The notes beneath the pieces were generated by a model. That model did not search any database. It was not told where the DNA came from and worked only from the letters and a program-made list of their open reading frames with translations. A DNA stretch of 64,000 nt from CAISIP01 sp031396205 (GTDB lineage: Bacteria > Pseudomonadota > Gammaproteobacteria > Burkholderiales > Burkholderiaceae_C): contig JANNKH010000117.1 in the NCBI GenBank assembly GCA_031396205.1, positions 1 to 64,000 on the forward strand. Direction: 5' to 3'. Below, in pieces: positions 63,599 through 64,000 of the stretch; position 1 is the first letter of the stretch, and each line of letters starts with the position of its first letter. Made by a program: the position numbers and the translations under genes.

Positions 63599-64000
63599 AT
63601 GGCTGAAACCAATTTCAGCCCGCTGACCGCGCGCGACGGCACCAATCTGGTGGTGATGGACTGGCCGCTGGTGAAAGCGCCGGTGCGTGGCGTGGTGCTG
63701 ATCGTGCATGGTCTGGGCGAACATGCCTGGCGCTACGACCATGTGGCCAAACAGCTGAACAACTGGGGCTTTGCGGTCAGGGCCTACGACCAATATGGAC
63801 ATGGCGAGTCCATGGGCCAGCGTGGCGCCTTGCCTGCAAGCGACCGGCTGCTGCACGATCTGGCCGAGGTGGTGGACGAATCACGTGCACGCATGCATGC
63901 CGAGACGCCGCTGATCGTGCTGGGGCACAGCATGGGCGGACTGGTGGCAGCGCGCTTTGTATCGCTCAAACTGCGCAAGATCGAGGCTTTGGTGCTGTCG
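63599..64000 (+). CDS. Alpha/beta hydrolase, lysophospholipase/monoacylglycerol lipase type (cut by window end)
   Basis: First 134 residues of a serine hydrolase with the Hydrolase_4 pattern: VVLIVHGLGEHAWRYDHVA, RAYDQYGHGESMGQRG and the nucleophile elbow VLGHSMGGLVAARF. The frame is open to the end of the window. It begins 96 nt after the peptidase gene. Confidence 0.88.
   Translation, partial: MAETNFSPLTARDGTNLVVMDWPLVKAPVRGVVLIVHGLGEHAWRYDHVAKQLNNWGFAVRAYDQYGHGESMGQRGALPASDRLLHDLAEVVDESRARMHAETPLIVLGHSMGGLVAARFVSLKLRKIEALVLS

Noticed and set aside
61964..63856. 630-codon minus-strand frame opposite the M20 peptidase
   Set aside because: No domain; the plus strand encodes a complete set of M20 metal ligands.

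Overview
The window is high-GC DNA with long antisense shadow ORFs. Its gene content and order (recX-recA, sucCD, TerC, a PilA-type pilin and pilin O-oligosaccharyltransferases) point to a betaproteobacterium, most likely of the order Burkholderiales. A CbrA-like transporter-kinase, PEP-CTERM proteins and a CE15/GH31 sugar locus suggest a free-living, exopolymer-forming aquatic or soil organism. No rRNA, tRNA or CRISPR array was seen.

Region 1 (1-14.3 kb, all minus strand): reading in the direction of transcription, a CHASE2-Hanks Ser/Thr kinase, PP2C phosphatase, FHA protein, CHASE2 adenylate cyclase, MBL-fold cyclic-nucleotide phosphodiesterase and a GAF-domain PilB/GspE ATPase are followed by a pilin gene with a sigma54-type promoter and two pilin glycosylation ligases. 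This looks like a combined phospho-Thr/cAMP signalling module attached to a type IV pilus or type II secretion-like machine. The kinase tail carries five KT(A/V)V motifs about 18 residues apart, and the FHA protein carries one related motif.

Region 2 (14.4-20.4 kb): housekeeping genes TerC, sucD, sucC, argC (type 2), recX and recA, the last with a sigma70-like promoter and a LexA-like box. Region 3 (20.4-28.9 kb): a MarR regulator, a TctD/TctE-like two-component pair, and a CbrA-like set made of a small membrane protein, an SLC5-STAC-histidine kinase, a single-domain response regulator and a pseudokinase-DEDDh exonuclease fusion.

Region 4 (28.9-34.1 kb): a SPOR-like protein, birA, and a SET-domain protein divergent from a topoisomerase III with a C-terminal SWIB domain; the shared intergenic region has alternating purine-pyrimidine tracts. 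Region 5 (34.1-38.6 kb) has lower GC: a small PEP-CTERM protein, a dead IS5-family transposase, and a periplasmic binding-like protein paired with an outer-membrane barrel. Next come a BarA-like hybrid kinase and a response regulator-nucleotide cyclase (38.6-43.1 kb).

Region 6 (43.2-54.5 kb): a carbohydrate ABC transporter with a GH31 glycosidase, a divergent CE15-like esterase and hydroxypyruvate isomerase-like gene, and an operon fucU-gntR-dapA-like. Region 7 (55-64 kb): two PEP-CTERM proteins, metY, a PfkB kinase, an aldo/keto reductase-lactonase pair, an M20 peptidase and a truncated serine hydrolase. The same 12-bp palindrome lies upstream of fucU and of the aldo/keto reductase, so these two units probably form one regulon for oxidative catabolism of an L-fucose-like sugar.
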